Assembly (NCBI GenBank): GCA_940671915.1
Contig: CALNVZ010003434.1
Span: forward strand, 29,511,787-29,575,786
DNA length: 64,000 bases
Direction: 5' to 3'
DNA from: Paracentrotus lividus
Taxonomy: Eukaryota > Echinodermata > Echinoidea > Camarodonta > Echinidae
Every line of letters starts with the position of its first letter. Position 1 is the stretch's first letter. The notes under the pieces are model-generated. The model was not told where the DNA came from and searched no databases. It worked only from the letters and a program-made list of their open reading frames with translations. A program made the position numbers and the translations under genes. This document shows, one piece after another, positions 1 through 45,514 of the stretch.

Positions 1-177
1 TCGTAAGTGTCCTAACACCTTTACAAAGGACTTACAGTTACATAATAAGTTTTTCTGACCTTTGAATATTTTTTCCTTAAATCAAATGGTAATATTTTAA
101 AATAATAAATTTTTATCCAAATCTGCCCGAGAGATGTGCTTATGACCACTTATGACCACAGGATGATTTAATCTTAA

Positions 178-660
178 AAGGGGAAGTTCACCCTGGGTTT
201 AAATTGGTTTCAGAAAATGCAGAAAATAGAAGAAAAATATGAGTGAGGTTTGGAGAAATAGACAACAAATAATGAAGTTATGATATTTCAAAGTTTTGAT
301 TCTGTGACGTCACGTGCGAGCAGTTCTCCTATGTGTTATGTAGTGTAAATTCCATAAGTGTCATTTTTTCAAAGAAAATAATTATGTCATCTGTGCCGTC
401 GATATATCATCAAACAGTTCATATACATGCCTCTATCAAATCGAGCCATTCTTTATCAACAACCATGAAAAAAGACAAATATATGGAATTTACATACACA
501 CCACATGGGAGAGCTGCTCGCACGTGACGTCACAGAATCAAAACTTTACATATTCATAACTTTGCTATTTTTTGGTCGTTTTTCTTCAAACTTTTCCTGT
601 ATTTTCTTATTATTTTCCGCATTTTTTAAAACCAATAAAATTCCAGGATGAACTTCCCCT
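178..660 (+). mobile_element. TTAA-flanked foldback MITE family A, copy 1
   Basis: TTAA lies on both sides (174..177, 661..664). Ends read AAGGGGAAGTTCACCCTGG and its complement. The arms pair over ~150 bp, and each arm has TGACGTCACGTG. This is the most diverged of three copies. The piggyBac-like label rests on the TTAA target only. Confidence 0.85.
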
Positions 661-664
661 TTAA

Positions 665-3600
665 CCTCACTGAGTAAACAAGGTAATATTTAAACGTACC
701 TTTCCTAAATTTGCTGTAGGCATTTGATTGGTGTTTATGAAACTATTACCAGCTGATTAATATACATGTGAATCATGTGCCTCATCAAAGTAAAAGATAC
801 ATGGCAGAGTGACATGAAACAGAACCCATGGGAAGGAACAATGAAGAGAATAGACTTGCATGTACATGGCTATTGCCTGGAACTCCTCATCTGTCTTCAC
901 CTTTAATTTGATTTTTTCTTGGCTGTAGGAATCCAATCTCAGAATAATCAATAAAAGATGCTGTCCTTCAGAACCATTAATTGGAATACATACTCCTGTC
1001 ACACACAAACCTTGCACCACACCAACCAACAAAATCATGGCCATTTCAGGGAAAACAAATATCTTCTCCTTTTATATTGCTAGCCTGCTTTCATGCAGTG
1101 TGACTTGGAAGTAAGCATTTGTCAGTTAATATAAGCGTTAGAAAGATAGATGGAGGATGCCGTCTCGTACACATGTGTAAGCTGTCACAGTGACATTTTG
1201 CTCCAATGGCATTGTCTGTGGTCAGTCCATAACCTTATCTAATCAAATGACTGACCTTAACCGTAGACGAAACACTCACTAGATGAACCACTGCCTTAGA
1301 ACCCTTACCCTAAAGGGAAAACCCTCATGCAACCCCAACAACCCTATATCTTAAAGAAATAAAATATTGTTTTTCTTTTGTTATTGTTGTTTTTTTTTTT
1401 TAGGGGGGGGGCAGGGAGTGGTGGGGGTTTGAGAAAACTGCTCGTTTAAACACAGGCAAGCATGCATATTCATCCTCTATCGACNNNNNNNNNNNNNNNN
1501 NNNNNNNNNAAAAAAAAAAAAAAAAAAAAAAAATTACTGTTTAATAGTCTACACAGAGATAAAAGCTGAAATCAAATGTATTCTTCTAGCCAGGGCTCAT
1601 AAACAAAAGGGATCTAGTAGACATGGGTCCTAAAATTTCAAACTATTAAAAAGAACTTGAATGAAAATGTTATTGTGAAATCCTGTATTATCGGCCAACC
1701 GAGAGCTAATGACGACCTCCCTCTGCTAAACCTTTTACCCATGATGCATTCACCTCTCCCCCTCACGCCAACGTAACAAATGGATGAGATGATCAAAGTG
1801 ATATTGTGGTTTTGAAGGTTCCTAATGTGTATGCTACACTTCTTCTTCTCTTGTTGGATGTATTTTGCATTTACCCCACGTACATGTTGTGTACTTGTTT
1901 GATATAGCAAATGCTCAAATGATGGAAATCATGCTATCACTCATTTGCAAAGGGCAAACTCCGCCCTATATGAACTACTAGTGCCCGTGGGGTCGTAATG
2001 ATGTGATTATTTTCTGGCCCGAACCAATAGGGAATTTGGGGTATTGATATTATAGCAAACAGGAAAGGTGATGTTTCTAGAACTTTGCTATTGTGTGCCC
2101 TCTGTACGCACTTTCAGGTCACATATTAGGTCAGCATTGTAAAAAGTATTTCCTAAATCAGAATGTTAAGGATTTGTGTTATTAGAATGATAACCTTGAC
2201 TTGGTTATTTAAAGGAAGTGATGGTAAATGTATGAAGCGACTATATCCTATAAAAGGGAGATGAAAGTTGGTTGTTACATTGGTAGACAGCCTGCCAATT
2301 AAACCTATTGTCATTTCAAGAACATCTTTTGCTCAACATTAATTTTTTGTCGCTTTTAGTCGGGGAAATTTGCCAAGCCCTGGCATCCACTAGGTTTAGA
2401 CCTGCCTTATTTTTCGACTAAGGAAGGGGGGGGGGCATGGTCTCAATTGCAAAACTTATGATCTCCAATCATCTATAGGCCTTGTAGAGAGAAAAAAAAT
2501 TAATGGTTTTAGATGGGGGCATAGACCCCTGTTATACTGTTACATTACATAAACAGTAATTCATTTGGTTTTTGATAGAGCAAACACTTTTGATGACATG
2601 TTGCAGAATTTGTATGATTCGTACATTAGATGATATGTTAATTATTTGCATCCAGATAGTTTATATATGACTCGCTAGAGTGTCTCTCAATTAAAAGCAT
2701 CACATGTTGTCAGAACTGAGTATACATGCATCTGAAGAAACTTTTTCAATGGCTTTTCTAAACTTCTTTACATTCAATACATGTTGGACACATGTAAACT
2801 ACATTGTATATGTGAAATGCCTCCAAATAATGCAGAGGTATTGCGTCACCACAAACAAAAAAAGTACAGAGTCATGTGATTAAAACGCTGCGACAAGTCG
2901 ACGACGCACAAGGGAACTTTCAAAAACAAAAACCTCTGTGCAACGATGGTTTGGGATGTGCAAAAACATGACGTTTGAAATATCAGGGGTCAATCGGGCT
3001 AGAAACACAGCTGTTGAGCCCTCCATTAAGTCATCCAACCCCAATTATATGGCCAATTACTAGCAGTTAATTCCTGCACAGACGCATCACCACATGCTGC
3101 ATTTTACGTCACAGACGGCATAAATACAGGGTCCCTTTTATTTTTAGGAACATGTATTTGATCAAGTTTATACAGCCGATACGTACATTTCAGAGGTTGC
3201 ACCCTGTATAATGTTTTTTTTAAATGGGGATTTTGGTTATTCAATTTTAGAGTTTGAGTGCATTGGGTCCCTTTTGACAATTCCACATTTTGGGAAGTTT
3301 GCTGGTATCAAACTTTGCTTACAAATAAGATAAACAAAACAAAACAATAATTTTTATCAGTAAACCTGAATGAATATTTATAGATATGTGAGCTTAAATG
3401 CTGAAATGTGCTCGTTGTAAAGATTTTACTTGGCTCAATCAAATTTCATATTGAAATCTAGCTATTACAGTTCATATGGGGAGGATTTTTTTCCTCTCAA
3501 TACCATGCACTTTTTGCTTTATTATACTTCCTTGTATGTTCTTGACTCTCCTTTCCTCTATTTATTTATATTTCATCTCAATTCCCAACCCCTCATTTCC

Positions 3601-3733
3601 TTTTCAATGTTATTTCTTTAATCATTACGTATTTTGGCTTACATTAATTTATTTGTTTGTCTCCTCAGCTGTCTGAATCCATGCCTTAATATTCAATAGG
3701 GCCTAATTAATCTCTTTTGATCTCATCTTATTT
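665..3733. other. No gene seen (SERCA intron or flank)
   Basis: AT-rich. Holds the assembly gap and short homopolymer runs. The minus-strand open frame 757..1044 has no recognisable motif. Confidence 0.6.
1485..1509. other. Assembly gap (25 N)
   Basis: A run of 25 N next to a long A run. The true gap size is unknown, since 25 looks like a placeholder. Confidence 0.98.
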
Positions 3734-4018
3734 GTGTGTATACATTGTGCTTCCGTTTTGTTTTTCTCTCTATCCCATATCACTCCCTCCCTACTTTATA
3801 TCTCTTATCTCCATCTTCCCTCTCTCACTGCATCCTTTCATTTATTTCTCCTCTTTTTGATCTTCCTTCCTCCATTTATTCCTCCCTTATTCCCCCTTCC
3901 CTCAACTCTCCATTTCCAGCTTTCCTTTCATCTATTCCTCTCTTTCTCACGATCCATCCTTTTCCTCCTTCCCTCCTTCCCTCTGATCTCCCCTTTTCCC
4001 TTCACCCCTCCCCTCACT
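3734..4018 (+). repeat. Pyrimidine-rich low-complexity tract, left part
   Basis: CTCCCT/TTCC-type sequence. Open frames here are composition artefacts. It continues after the family A element at 4527..4775. Confidence 0.9.
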
Positions 4019-4022
4019 TTAA

Positions 4023-4522
4023 AGGGGAAGTTCACCCTGGAATTTTATTGGTCTTAAAAAATGCAGAAAAATAAAAGAAAAATATGAGTGAAGGTTTGGC
4101 GAAAATCGACCAAAATATGATGAAGTTATGAATATTCAAAGTTTCGATTCGGTGACGTCACATGCGAGCAGATCTTCTATGTGTTATGTAGTGTAAATTC
4201 CATAAAAAGTCTTTTTTTTTTTTCAGAAGAAAATAATTATGTCAACTGTGCGGTCGATATACCATCAAACATATGTTCATATACATGACTATATCAAATT
4301 GACCCATTCCTTTATCAAGAACCATGACAAAAAGACAAATTTATGGAATTTACATACACAACCAATGGGAGAGCTGCTCGCACGTGACGTCACAGAATCA
4401 AAACTTTACATATTCATAACTTCGCTATTTTTTGGTCGATTTTCTTCAAACTTTCACTAATATTTTTCTATTATTTTTCTTCATTTTTTAAGACCAATAA
4501 AATTCCAGGGTGAACTTCCCCT
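4023..4522 (+). mobile_element. TTAA-flanked foldback MITE family A, copy 2
   Basis: TTAA at 4019..4022 and 4523..4526; ends AGGGGAAGTTCACCCTGGAA and complement; two TGACGTCA sites. Almost identical to copy 3, so relatively recent. It split a long pyrimidine-rich tract. The short open frame inside (starting MSTVRSIYHQTYVHIHDYIK) is also in copy 3 but is probably incidental. Confidence 0.9.
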
Positions 4523-4526
4523 TTAA

Positions 4527-4775
4527 CCCTCTCATATAGTTTCCTCCCCTCCTTTCATCTATCTCTCCCTCTATCCATCTCTCCTTCCCTCCATCTCCAT
4601 CCCTCTCTTTCCCCTCCCTGTCCCTATCCCTTTCCCCTCCCTGTCCCCCTTTTCGCCTCCCTCTCCCCCTCCCCCTCTCTCTCCCTCCCTCCCCCTCCCT
4701 CCCCCACTCTTTTCCTCCCTCCTTCCGCATCCCTCCCAACTCTTCCTTTTACCTCTCATTCATCTTTCCATCTCT
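4527..4775 (+). repeat. Pyrimidine-rich low-complexity tract, right part
   Basis: CTCCCT/CCCTCC repeats. The Arg/Gly-rich frame on the minus strand is an artefact. Confidence 0.9.
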
Positions 4776-6322
4776 TTGCTTTTCTAATTCACTCTCGTTG
4801 CAATCCCGTTGATTCCATCTCATGAAATAAATAGATATGATGGGCATAATGTGTTTTATCCATGAGATTAGCTTAATCCTAGTTGATAAGATCACTTCAT
4901 GTGACATATGCCTTTCCCTTTCAGAGAAGCATACATGTCTAAATAAGGAAACTGGCAGTGCATTGTGTGAACTTGAACACTGAGCTTCATACATATTCCT
5001 GAAAATCCTCACTCATTCAACACGTACATACTGTATTTGTATACTGTGTGAATATTCTGAAATGTATTTTGTCCATCAAATATGAATGATTTCATCCATT
5101 TTAGCTTTTTAATTATTTAAATTTAGGGGAATTTGATATCCACTGAATTTACAATATACAACATGTAGTCTTTGTCATGGAATCAATTCATCTGCAGGAG
5201 AAAAATAATAATAATAAAAAAAGTAATAAATACATGATGCAAGAATGTCAAAATTGGATGGAGAAATGTAATGACAAAGTCAATGTCAATAAATATCTGC
5301 AAAAAATGGTAGAAAATAAATAGGATGAATCGATTGAAAGTACTAATTAAATCAATGTTGAATATGGTAGAATGAAGAAATTCAAAATAATACCAGGACA
5401 ACTGGATTGTCATGATACTTGGAAAATAGCACTAGATGAAAAAATATATGCACATTATAAAATTACTAGTATGCAATTTGAATAGAAATACTGAATCAAT
5501 ACTAAAATTTATGCTATAAAAATAAATCAGAAGTACCAGCATAATATTAAAGAGGTTGATAAATATTTAAAATAGAGGATGAAAATAGAACGAATGATGC
5601 ATCTATACTTCAATTTGACATAGTAGGCATGCAATAATAAAAGGTTAATTAGAAAGACAAATAGACATTGGGAGATCCAATGTGTACAGAGGAAGGAGTA
5701 ACGTGGTGGTAATAACGAATGGATTGACTGTGAGGTCTGAATTCATTACGTGTTTTTAGCAGGAAACAAAGAATGGTGTTGAAAATGAATAAATATCATT
5801 GGGTGCTTGAGGCTGTCCAATTATTTATTTGCTCCGACAAATCCTGGAAGCGATGGCCGATTTTTTTTTCTTCAATATTCATACACAAGGGAAGTTATGT
5901 TGAGTTAATTTCAGATAATTTGGATTCATAACAAGGGAACATTTGAATTGGTTCATTGAAACCATGCATTATTTTAGTTATCAATTTTATATGGAAAATT
6001 TGAATTTGAATACAGGCTTTCTACATACACTCGGAATTGGATGAAATGATATTTAGTTTACAAAAAAGATAACTAAATAAAAAAAATGTACATTGTACAA
6101 GATGAAAGCACAGTGAAGAAGGAAACTGCAAACAGGAGGCATTTAAGAAAGAATTTAAAATAATTTATATGTACCTACATGTAGTAAATGTATTATTCTG
6201 AACAAGATGCATAAGAAAGAAGCATTTACCTACAATGTATTAAATGTATGATTCTAATCTCAACTTAAATGCATAACTGTTGATATATCACATATTAAAT
6301 TGACATTATGTGCCACTTACAA
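4776..6322. other. No feature seen
   Basis: AT-rich sequence with short homopolymers. No splice-compatible coding exon recognised. Confidence 0.5.
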
Positions 6323-6328
6323 TGTATG

Positions 6329-7401
6329 CATAGCTGCCAACATTTGAAATTTCAAATTAGTAATGATCAGATAAAAAACACAGAAATGTGCGCGTAGCGC
6401 ACATCACGAGCGCGAAAGTCACTTGCGGCCCGGGGTCCAGGGCCCGCCTAAGGGCCCTGGAAGTCTGGGGTTTCTAGACGCTCTCTGGTGCAATCTGAGC
6501 CCTATTTTGGAGCATTTAAACCTTTTTTTTTCTGTTGTTTTTAGGGTGGAGCTTAGGTTTGAGAAAATTATTGCCAAAATTTTTTCATGAATCTGAAGAT
6601 GAATCATGAAATATAAGCATTCACAATATCACTTACATTGTATCAATACAATAGAATGATGTAAACAAGCACTCAGCTCGCGTAACATTTAAATCCTGCG
6701 AAGTTGACATCCATGAAGTTATCTTGGTGTGGATGAAGATTCAGATTCAAAATTCCCGATGTGAAGTTTGATTTGGTATGCAAAACAATGTCACTACGGC
6801 CGCCATGACGATGGAGATATCCCTTCGACATATCGTACAACTGCATGTTGTTTGCTTTTTCCCGATTGGTGATGAAGTCAAACTCTGTTCCATATTTTGC
6901 TGTTGTAACATTGTCCCTTTTTACGCTCCATTTTCCACCATTTATGGTCCAAAACTAGAGAAGAAGAGGAGACAAAATACGGTCGACGTTCGCTAGCGAC
7001 ATCACAAATGGCATCAACACACAATACCATGCCTGTGTGTATGCACTAACATCAACATGCATGTACTTTGAATGGCCTTCCACCTTCACTACGAATGCGC
7101 TGTTTTCGTCTTTCGCTGTGTGTATGCACTAAGATCAACGTGCATGTACTTTGAATGGCCTTCCGCCTTCACTACGAATGCGCTGTTTTCGTGTGTGCTT
7201 TCATGTGCACAGTACGTACGTACCGCCGCGCGCCGTAGTAGAACTACATAGAAACATGCATATACACGGCGTGAGTGGTCATAATATAATACATGTATAA
7301 TGGCGCTCATATTCGTAATTTTTAAAGGTGCATTCGTATTTTCGTATAAAGGGTAAAAATTCGTAATAATTACGAATTTTTCGTAACAGTTGGCAGCTAT
7401 G
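6329..7401 (+). mobile_element. 1.07-kb element with CATAGCTGCCAAC ends
   Basis: Inverted ends CATAGCTGCCAAC and GTTGGCAGCTATG, with TGTATG directly repeated outside (6323..6328, 7402..7407). Inside are a GCGCGTAGCGCACATCACGA block and a tandem pair of ~83 bp (7034..7116, 7117..7198). No transposase recognised. Confidence 0.7.
7034..7198 (+). repeat. 83-bp tandem duplication
   Basis: Two adjacent copies share TGTATGCACTAA and CATGTACTTTGAATGGCCTT and ACGAATGCGCTGTTTTCGT. Confidence 0.9.
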
Positions 7402-7407
7402 TGTATG

Positions 7408-37962
<30,555 letters not shown>

Positions 37963-40900
37963 TAACCTTGACGACAAACCAAAACAAAAACAAACAAAAA
38001 CACAGTAGATTTAGAAATCATCCTTTTTTTTTTTATGTCTGCATTTTCACGTTGATTTATTTTGTGTATTAAGCGTTTCTTTATTATTATTTTGATCACT
38101 TTTGTCACAATGGATAATCACCATCAGATGTGTTTTTTTGTGGCGCACAACACTCACAACTTTTCTCTCTTTTTTATCTCTCTTTCTTGATTTTCCTTGG
38201 TTGAGTGTGAGTTCCTTTAATATGTTAGTCAGTCTAATTCTTTGTCATTTGTGTGTACACAGAGGTTCTAGGATCATTCATTTTTATTAATTAATTGTAT
38301 AAACAGACAAAAAAACCAAAACAAAAAGAAAACAACAGCAACCTAAATGCTGCATACATGTAGGTTGTTTCATGAAAACTAAACAAAGTGATTGCAATAT
38401 TTAACCTGTTGAATTGAAGTGAAAAACTCAATTTCTAATCACTTGAGGAAGAGTTGAAACTTGATTGATGTCAGCTTGCATCATATGTTAACAGCATGTT
38501 CTTGAAATCTTCAGCAGTGCTTATCCATTTGCTTCTTACATACGAGTGTTGGCTATTACTCAAAGTGTAAATGGCTTTTGTTGCTCTCTAAATATCTAAA
38601 TTTTCCTATGAATATTTGAAGTGAACCTCCTAAAAAAAAAAACCAAGCAAACAACCTTACTAATGCTGCACAGCTGTACTTTGTCTTTTTAGGAGGTGAA
38701 ATTAAAATATCTGAAGTGTTTCAAATTGACTTTAATACCTTCTCATAAAATATGCCCAAATTCCCAAAGCTTTGAGTTTATATATCTTACACTAGCATGT
38801 AGAAACTATAGAAGAACACTACTGGAGATTTGCTGATATCATTCAGGTTTCCTCCCTTGAAAAATAGAGAACTTTGAATTTTTTAACATCAAGATTTTCA
38901 ATCTTTAATTTGACAACTCTTAAGTTGTAAGTTGCTCGATTCTGTAACCTCTGTCTTTATAGATTAAAGTTATTCAAAAAATATATATTGCCATTTTTTT
39001 TTAATCACATGGTGATGGTAGGTAATAATTCGAACCTATATTTTCCAGATAACCATTCATGAAAGTTGGCCAAAATAATAAGGTTTTGATACTAATAGTC
39101 TTTATTTAGTGCTTGATATGAAACAGCATTACCGTATCCAAGGAAAGTAAAGTAAAGGGCAGGATTCAGTGGTAGATATCTTGACAATTGCATATTTTGT
39201 AAGTTACCCAATCCTTATCATGAATGGTTCTCTGGAATAGAGGGATATTATTGTCAAACATGTGTAACCCTGCCATTATGTCACAAGCTGGTTATGAGAG
39301 AGGTTTACTGATAAAGAGCTCAGTTTTCATTGTAGATAGATCATCCATTCTTCTGTGAATTAAGGAGACGGTGCCGAGAAACGAAAGGACCCATCTCCAT
39401 GTGCAAGGATAAGCGTTAATTTCCTTCTTGCTCTTATGATATGATATTGTCTTTAACCCTTTTTCTACAAGCACTAAAAGCTATTGACTTTTAACATGGC
39501 ATATAACGTTCACGGGAGCCAGAAGGGCTAGAGCTCACTTCATTGAAGAAGGAGTTATGCCTTTATAGCTGTCATTAGGCTATGAACCTGGCTAGGGATC
39601 ACTTACAGGGTTAACTGAACCAGCCTAAGCTTGATATTAGCACTTATTTATATATTCTTAGAAAGATAATGAAATTTAGTGTCTTTTTCTTGTATTAAAC
39701 AAATAGCATGGAGGATAAGCTGCACCGCTAGATCTAGCAGCTAAAAAAAAAAATTAAAAAATACTAATACTTTTCTTCAAGTTTTGCTACAAATGAAAGG
39801 CTTTTTCTTGCAATGAGATGAAACAAAAGAGAAAAGAGAACACTAATATATTGCCTTGTACATAGACGAAATCATTTTTTTGAATATATGTGAAGATATG
39901 ATTGAAATTATTTGACAGTAATATCCATTTTGGAATCACATTTCTGTACGAGAATGTAGATAGATGTAGAGTAGAGTAGTGTGCAAAGGACTTTAATTAG
40001 GCTGGATTAAAGTGAGAAGAAGTATATATATATTTTGTGTGTGTGTTTGTGGACCTGAACATTTTGTAGAATAGTACGTTCACATTCAGACAATGTTCTC
40101 AGGCTTAGAAAAAAGGTCAGTAAAATCCCCACACAGTTCAAACTAAATCCTCACTTCTCAAAACAAGAATTTCACAAATTTGCAAATTACTTTTGGATTT
40201 CAAGTGCTAAAATGCTCTTTCAAAATTCTTTTTACTGTCATAACAAAAATAAGAATTGTCTGTTTTGATCCAATAGGACTAATTAATACATAGAGGTCTG
40301 TTTTGCAATATATATGAAATAAAAAATCTATAATTTGTTCCATAACTATGCATTAGGGAGATATGTTTATGACTTTTATGATGGACTGTGAGTGTGTTTT
40401 TTTATCTTTATTTATAAGCCCTGAAGTATAATTATTGATATTTCCCTGTGTGATTTAATATTTTGCCCTCACCTAATACTAACCAATGTACAATATTGAA
40501 ATTGAAATCAAATATTTGAGAGCATATATTTTGGTGCCTGAACTAACACCTAGAATACTTAATTTTGTTACTAAAAGTTTCTATTATTACTATTTTCATC
40601 ATTATTGTTATTTTTATTATTATTATTATGATTATTATTATTATGATTATTTATATTATTTCGTTTCATTATCTTGTATGTCGTTTTAGTTTGTTAGTAC
40701 TTTCTTCACTTTATCAACAATTAGCAAAATGCAAACATATTAGAAGATGCATGAAAAAAGAAAGAAAATTAATAATAATAATTAAAAAAAAAAAAAAAAA
40801 AAAATCGAATTCTGCAAAATGTTGAGAATTATTTATTGATTTTGTAACCATTTTGATGAATCAAAAATTGAAGTAAGAAGGGGCTGCTACTGGCATGAAC

Positions 40901-43900
40901 TTTGTTGATGATATTGAGTGCACAAACAAACCTAAGAAACCATCACATGAGCAAAGTTATAGTTTCATATTTATCATCATTAGAAATTTTGAAGATCAAA
41001 AAAGAAAACTGCCTCGAACTCTAACAGTTTTTAGAACAACTATATGTTTTGATGTACTGTGCAAAAAAAAAAAGAAGAAGTTTTTCTTAATTTTGTTTGA
41101 TTAAATTTCAATTGTTTGTCTAGGGATCAATAATGTGATTGTATATTCGATTGCTATGTTAGTAAAAACTAACCAAAGACATTGTGAATTTGTCAATTTT
41201 GAAATCAAAGAAGAACAGGAATGAAAAAGAAAAAAAAATTAGTAAAAGATGAAAAATTAATAGTGAGAATTGAATGTGGAAATATTTTGTTTGTTAAATT
41301 GCATTGATTCCTTGATAATATCAGATGTTTATAGTTTTATTGAGATCAATCATTTGCATGTAGGTCCATTATGTACATAACTGGTCTTGTTGGGGATGTT
41401 TTTTTTTTCTTTTTGAAAGGACAACTTTAAAAATACTTTGTATAAAAGTTATTAGACTGTTAGTTTCCATTCTAATGCATCAAGTAGTCATGATGTATTA
41501 CGTGGTGTTCAAAGATGGTATATCCTTTTTGTAAAGAGATCTTTGTTAATACTCATTCTCACTATTACATACAGATTCTTCATTGTTATTATACATATTA
41601 TTTGGTAAAATGGTGATCTAATACTTCTGTTCAATCATCATTTTCAAAATCCTTGATTTATCTTTGAAGATCTTTTATTAATTGGCCTTTTTCGAGCCTT
41701 AATTCTCATCATCCATCCTTTGAATTTCAGATATTTAGAGAAATTTTCCTGTTCATTTTTATACATATTTCATATTCTGTGATGTCATGATATGTTTGAT
41801 TTATTACTTGTCTGTTATTTTGAGTTGGAGACTAATCCATGTCGGGGATGTAAAGAGATAAATTTAACGGGTGAATAAACATACCCCAACAGTGCTAGGT
41901 AATCACTTGTATGTACCCTTCATTGTTTACAAGGATCTTCAAGCCATGGTATATATACCATATGAAGTGTTAACCAAGATCAATTATCATTAGAATATTA
42001 TCTTGTGAGGAAACAGGAGAGGGATTTGAAGCTACTGTTACATAGATTTTACACAGTGTCACTAAGTAGGTTTTATCTTGCTATGAGGAATAAAATGAGA
42101 GATAAACTTCTTACCAAAAAACAAACCCAAACCAAATTGTTGTCCATCTGTGTGTTTTACTTGTGGAAAACTACCAGCAAAATGTAATATGTCTAGGGGT
42201 TGAGGAAAAGGAGAAATTTTCACCATAAGCCAATAAATACTGCCTTATTTTCTGTTACCATTTTTGTTTTATGTTCCCATCCTTTTCATTTCATTCACAT
42301 GTTATTGTACTTTTTTGTTTACTTTTTTGGGGTCACAATGTATATTGGAACTATGCAGAAAGAGGTATGCTCCATGGAAATGAAGATTTTGTTTTCAGAT
42401 CGGGATAACTTTGATATAAAAAACAAAAAGAGATTGAGAAATGTTCATGATCTTAAAAATGATATACCAACTCAATCTATGGTACAGTGACCACAGACGT
42501 TTCTCAGAGACACCCTACATTTTCATAACAATTCATCAACTCTTGGATAAAGAAAAGCAGATGTCGATGACATGTTCTCATTCTAATAGACATCAGTTCA
42601 CCACTGAAGCCCTCAAAACAAAAATTACTGTTAGGTGTTTATTTTCCTCATTGCCAATTTTGAACTTGATAATAAAGTTAATTTACAAAATCAAAAGTAT
42701 TTGGGGAAAAACCACATGATGATGAATATTTACCGCTTTCTGAAATCAAAGTCCTCATTTTCATGGAAGAAATATCATGTAAAGAGTGAGTATATTGAGT
42801 GATGTTAACAAAAAGAAAGAGTTTGTCCGAGTGAAACAGAATGATGATTTCATGTGCATTGACACCTACTTAGTTTTGCACTGCATGTTCTTGCATTACA
42901 TTTGTGAATTTTGACTGCTGATTTTGTGTGCTTTGATGCATGGATTGAGATAATCTTTTATACTTTTGCCAGTTTCACTGTATAAAGACTATTCCAATCA
43001 AATAATTTTGACATTACATAATATTTCATACATGTACATTTTGTCGTATTTTTCAACCAAAATACAGATTTGTAGGGTTTGTTAATGTTATCGACACACA
43101 CACACCCTCTCACACATAATGTTGCGATTTTTTTTTTTTACTGAACTGGTTAATTTGCATGGCATAAACCTGTTCACATTGCAGATTTGTTTACAAGTAC
43201 ATTATCACAATTTAACCAAGGCCTAAACATTTATGGTACACATTTCACAACAGATATGTCATGAACATTTATATTCTATTCAAGTTTATTCACTTGTCAT
43301 TAAATGTATCAACTATTAAATCCTTTCATATTATTTGCAGGGTTCGCACAAGCTTGGATTCTTGACAGCCTGAAAAAATATAGATACTTAGATTAAATAT
43401 CTTTCGTTTTAAGAAAGTAATTGGTATGTACTAGTATGCAGTTTATACTTCAACTGTGTATACAGTTTACCTGGAAAGTAACCAAAAGGGGGGGGGGGAG
43501 TTTAATATCTTGATTACTTTTGGTCAGGCTTGAATGAACCCTGCAATAATCATATATGTCACAATAGTTGTTCATTCTTCATCTATCGTATAATCTTGCA
43601 TTCTTATATTTTGCTCATTTATCATATTTTATGCTCAGATTTTCATGGCTTGGTGAATAAGACATTATACCATTAATATTATGTTCATATTTTCTTATCC
43701 ATTCTTTGCAAGCTAAAGGCTCATTTAATGTACATTATATATATATAGTTAATCTCTCTTCTGATTAATATAAATTTATAATTAGATATAGTTCAGTAAT
43801 ACTTTGGAGGTAAAACTAATGATCATATGAATTATATATTAATAAAAAGAAAACAAATTATAAATTTATAATATGATATTAATATTAGAGGAATATCGTT

Positions 43901-45514
43901 TTTTCATGCTTAAATGATGAAGTGAATATATTTCATTATTGTTATATATTTATGGAGTGATAGGAAAGGATACGACAACATAAATGCCAGATTTGAGCTA
44001 TTTTTTTAAAGTGAAAAGTAGCATATAATATAGCTGGTAGGAGCCAAAAACTTCTGTACTAGATATACTGGCAGAGACTTAAATCTAAAAGCAGCACATA
44101 TAAAGCCTGAATTAGACATAGCCCTTTTTTAACAAACAAATTGAGGAATTAAAGAAATAGAAATTTAGTTGCCTCTAAAAAAATAAATGTAAATTTGCTA
44201 TTCCATATACATTGCATTTTTGGAATGCAATCATTTCTGTTGAGTAGATAGAGAATGTATGCTTTATTAGTTCAAAAAATGACAAACTTAGACCTGAATA
44301 CATGAAATGCAACAATTGAGCATAAATGCTATCATGCATTTTTCAGTTCCTCATTGATATGCCTCTTTATCATTGATGATGGAAACCAACTTGCTCAGTA
44401 AAGAAACCATTGCAATATTTATATAAATCATGGATGTTCTAGGGGCGTCGCTAGAAAGGAGACCGTCTTGTCCCTTGGGCAAATCCTTTATTGACAGACA
44501 ATTTGTCAAATATAGATTCTTGCCAAATTTTATCTTCTTTTCTAGCGATGCCCCAGGTCTGGCCATACATGTATGAATGCAATACTTGTATCAATTGCAC
44601 GCACATGGAATGTGCATTTTTTTTTCATTACGATGTTTATTCCAGGGCTCGATGTGATGCACTCGGGCCTCAAATATTAACTCTAGCCCCCCACCCCTCC
44701 TTCTTAAAAAAAATCTAAAATTACAAGGAAAACTTACCCCTCAAAAAGTATATTTTATAAATTTTAAAAAGTCATTGAAACATTTTTAATAGGTTTGAGG
44801 TTAATCCAATGAAAAAAGAGCATTACTGATTTTCATGAAAATCAATCATTATTTTGTTATTTACCTTGGCTTTTTGGCTACTTTTTTCAAACTTCTATGA
44901 TACTTCTGTCAATTTCGTACTGGAGCTGGGATTCTCCTGTAAAGCAACAGAGGCTGTATTTGCCCCAATACTAAAAAGGCTATTCCAGATACATAATAAA
45001 AACAGAGTTGGTGCAGAGCCCTGGTATAACATAATGCATCACTCAATTCGTCAGATTTATTGACCGATATGTTTTATGTCATTTTCTCCTTTAAATGTTC
45101 TTTATTTTCATATTCATGATCATTCCTATCTTCTTTCTCTGTTTTTATCCCTTTGTGTACCTCTCCAAAACCACTTTGTTATGTTTACTTTGAAAACTTT
45201 TTTTTAATGTGTTTCTGTTTCATCCTGCTGTTCCATTTATTTTGTATCGGTTCTCCAAATTCCCTCCTTTTTGGCCATGTTTTATGTCTTAAAAAATAAA
45301 TAAAATAAAAATCTTCCTCATGCTCTCTCCTTCAAAATTCTGTAAAAATTATCTGCTACCCTTTCTGTCCTTTCATCAAAACTTGCACTCTGCTGTATGA
45401 CATCCCTTTTGTTTCATTATTTTGTGTTTTTGTCTCTTTGTCTCCCCTTGTCTTCATTTCTTGTTTGTCTGTTATGGACACCCATCCCAACATCATCTCA
45501 CAACGCAACGACAG
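37963..45514 (+). other. SERCA 3' UTR and downstream sequence
   Basis: No coding gene recognised. The UTR end cannot be fixed: AATAAA occurs at 40318, 41874 and 42232, among others. Simple repeats: (ATT)n at 40590..40660, poly-A at 40783..40803, TATA-rich at 43735..43750, (CA)n near 43096. Confidence 0.5.

Noticed and set aside
757-1044. 95-aa minus-strand frame
   Set aside because: No recognised domain, no splice context and no neighbouring gene evidence. It is probably chance in AT-rich DNA.
4239-4460. 73-aa open frame shared by two MITE copies (also at 18593)
   Set aside because: The copies are near-identical recent duplicates, so a shared frame is expected. There is no motif, and the element is non-coding foldback DNA.
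4488-4759. Gly/Arg-rich minus-strand protein
   Set aside because: Generated by the CTCCCT low-complexity tract.
44640-45025. Possible element with CCAGGGCTC ends
   Set aside because: The ends match only over ~9 bp, and no target duplication could be found.
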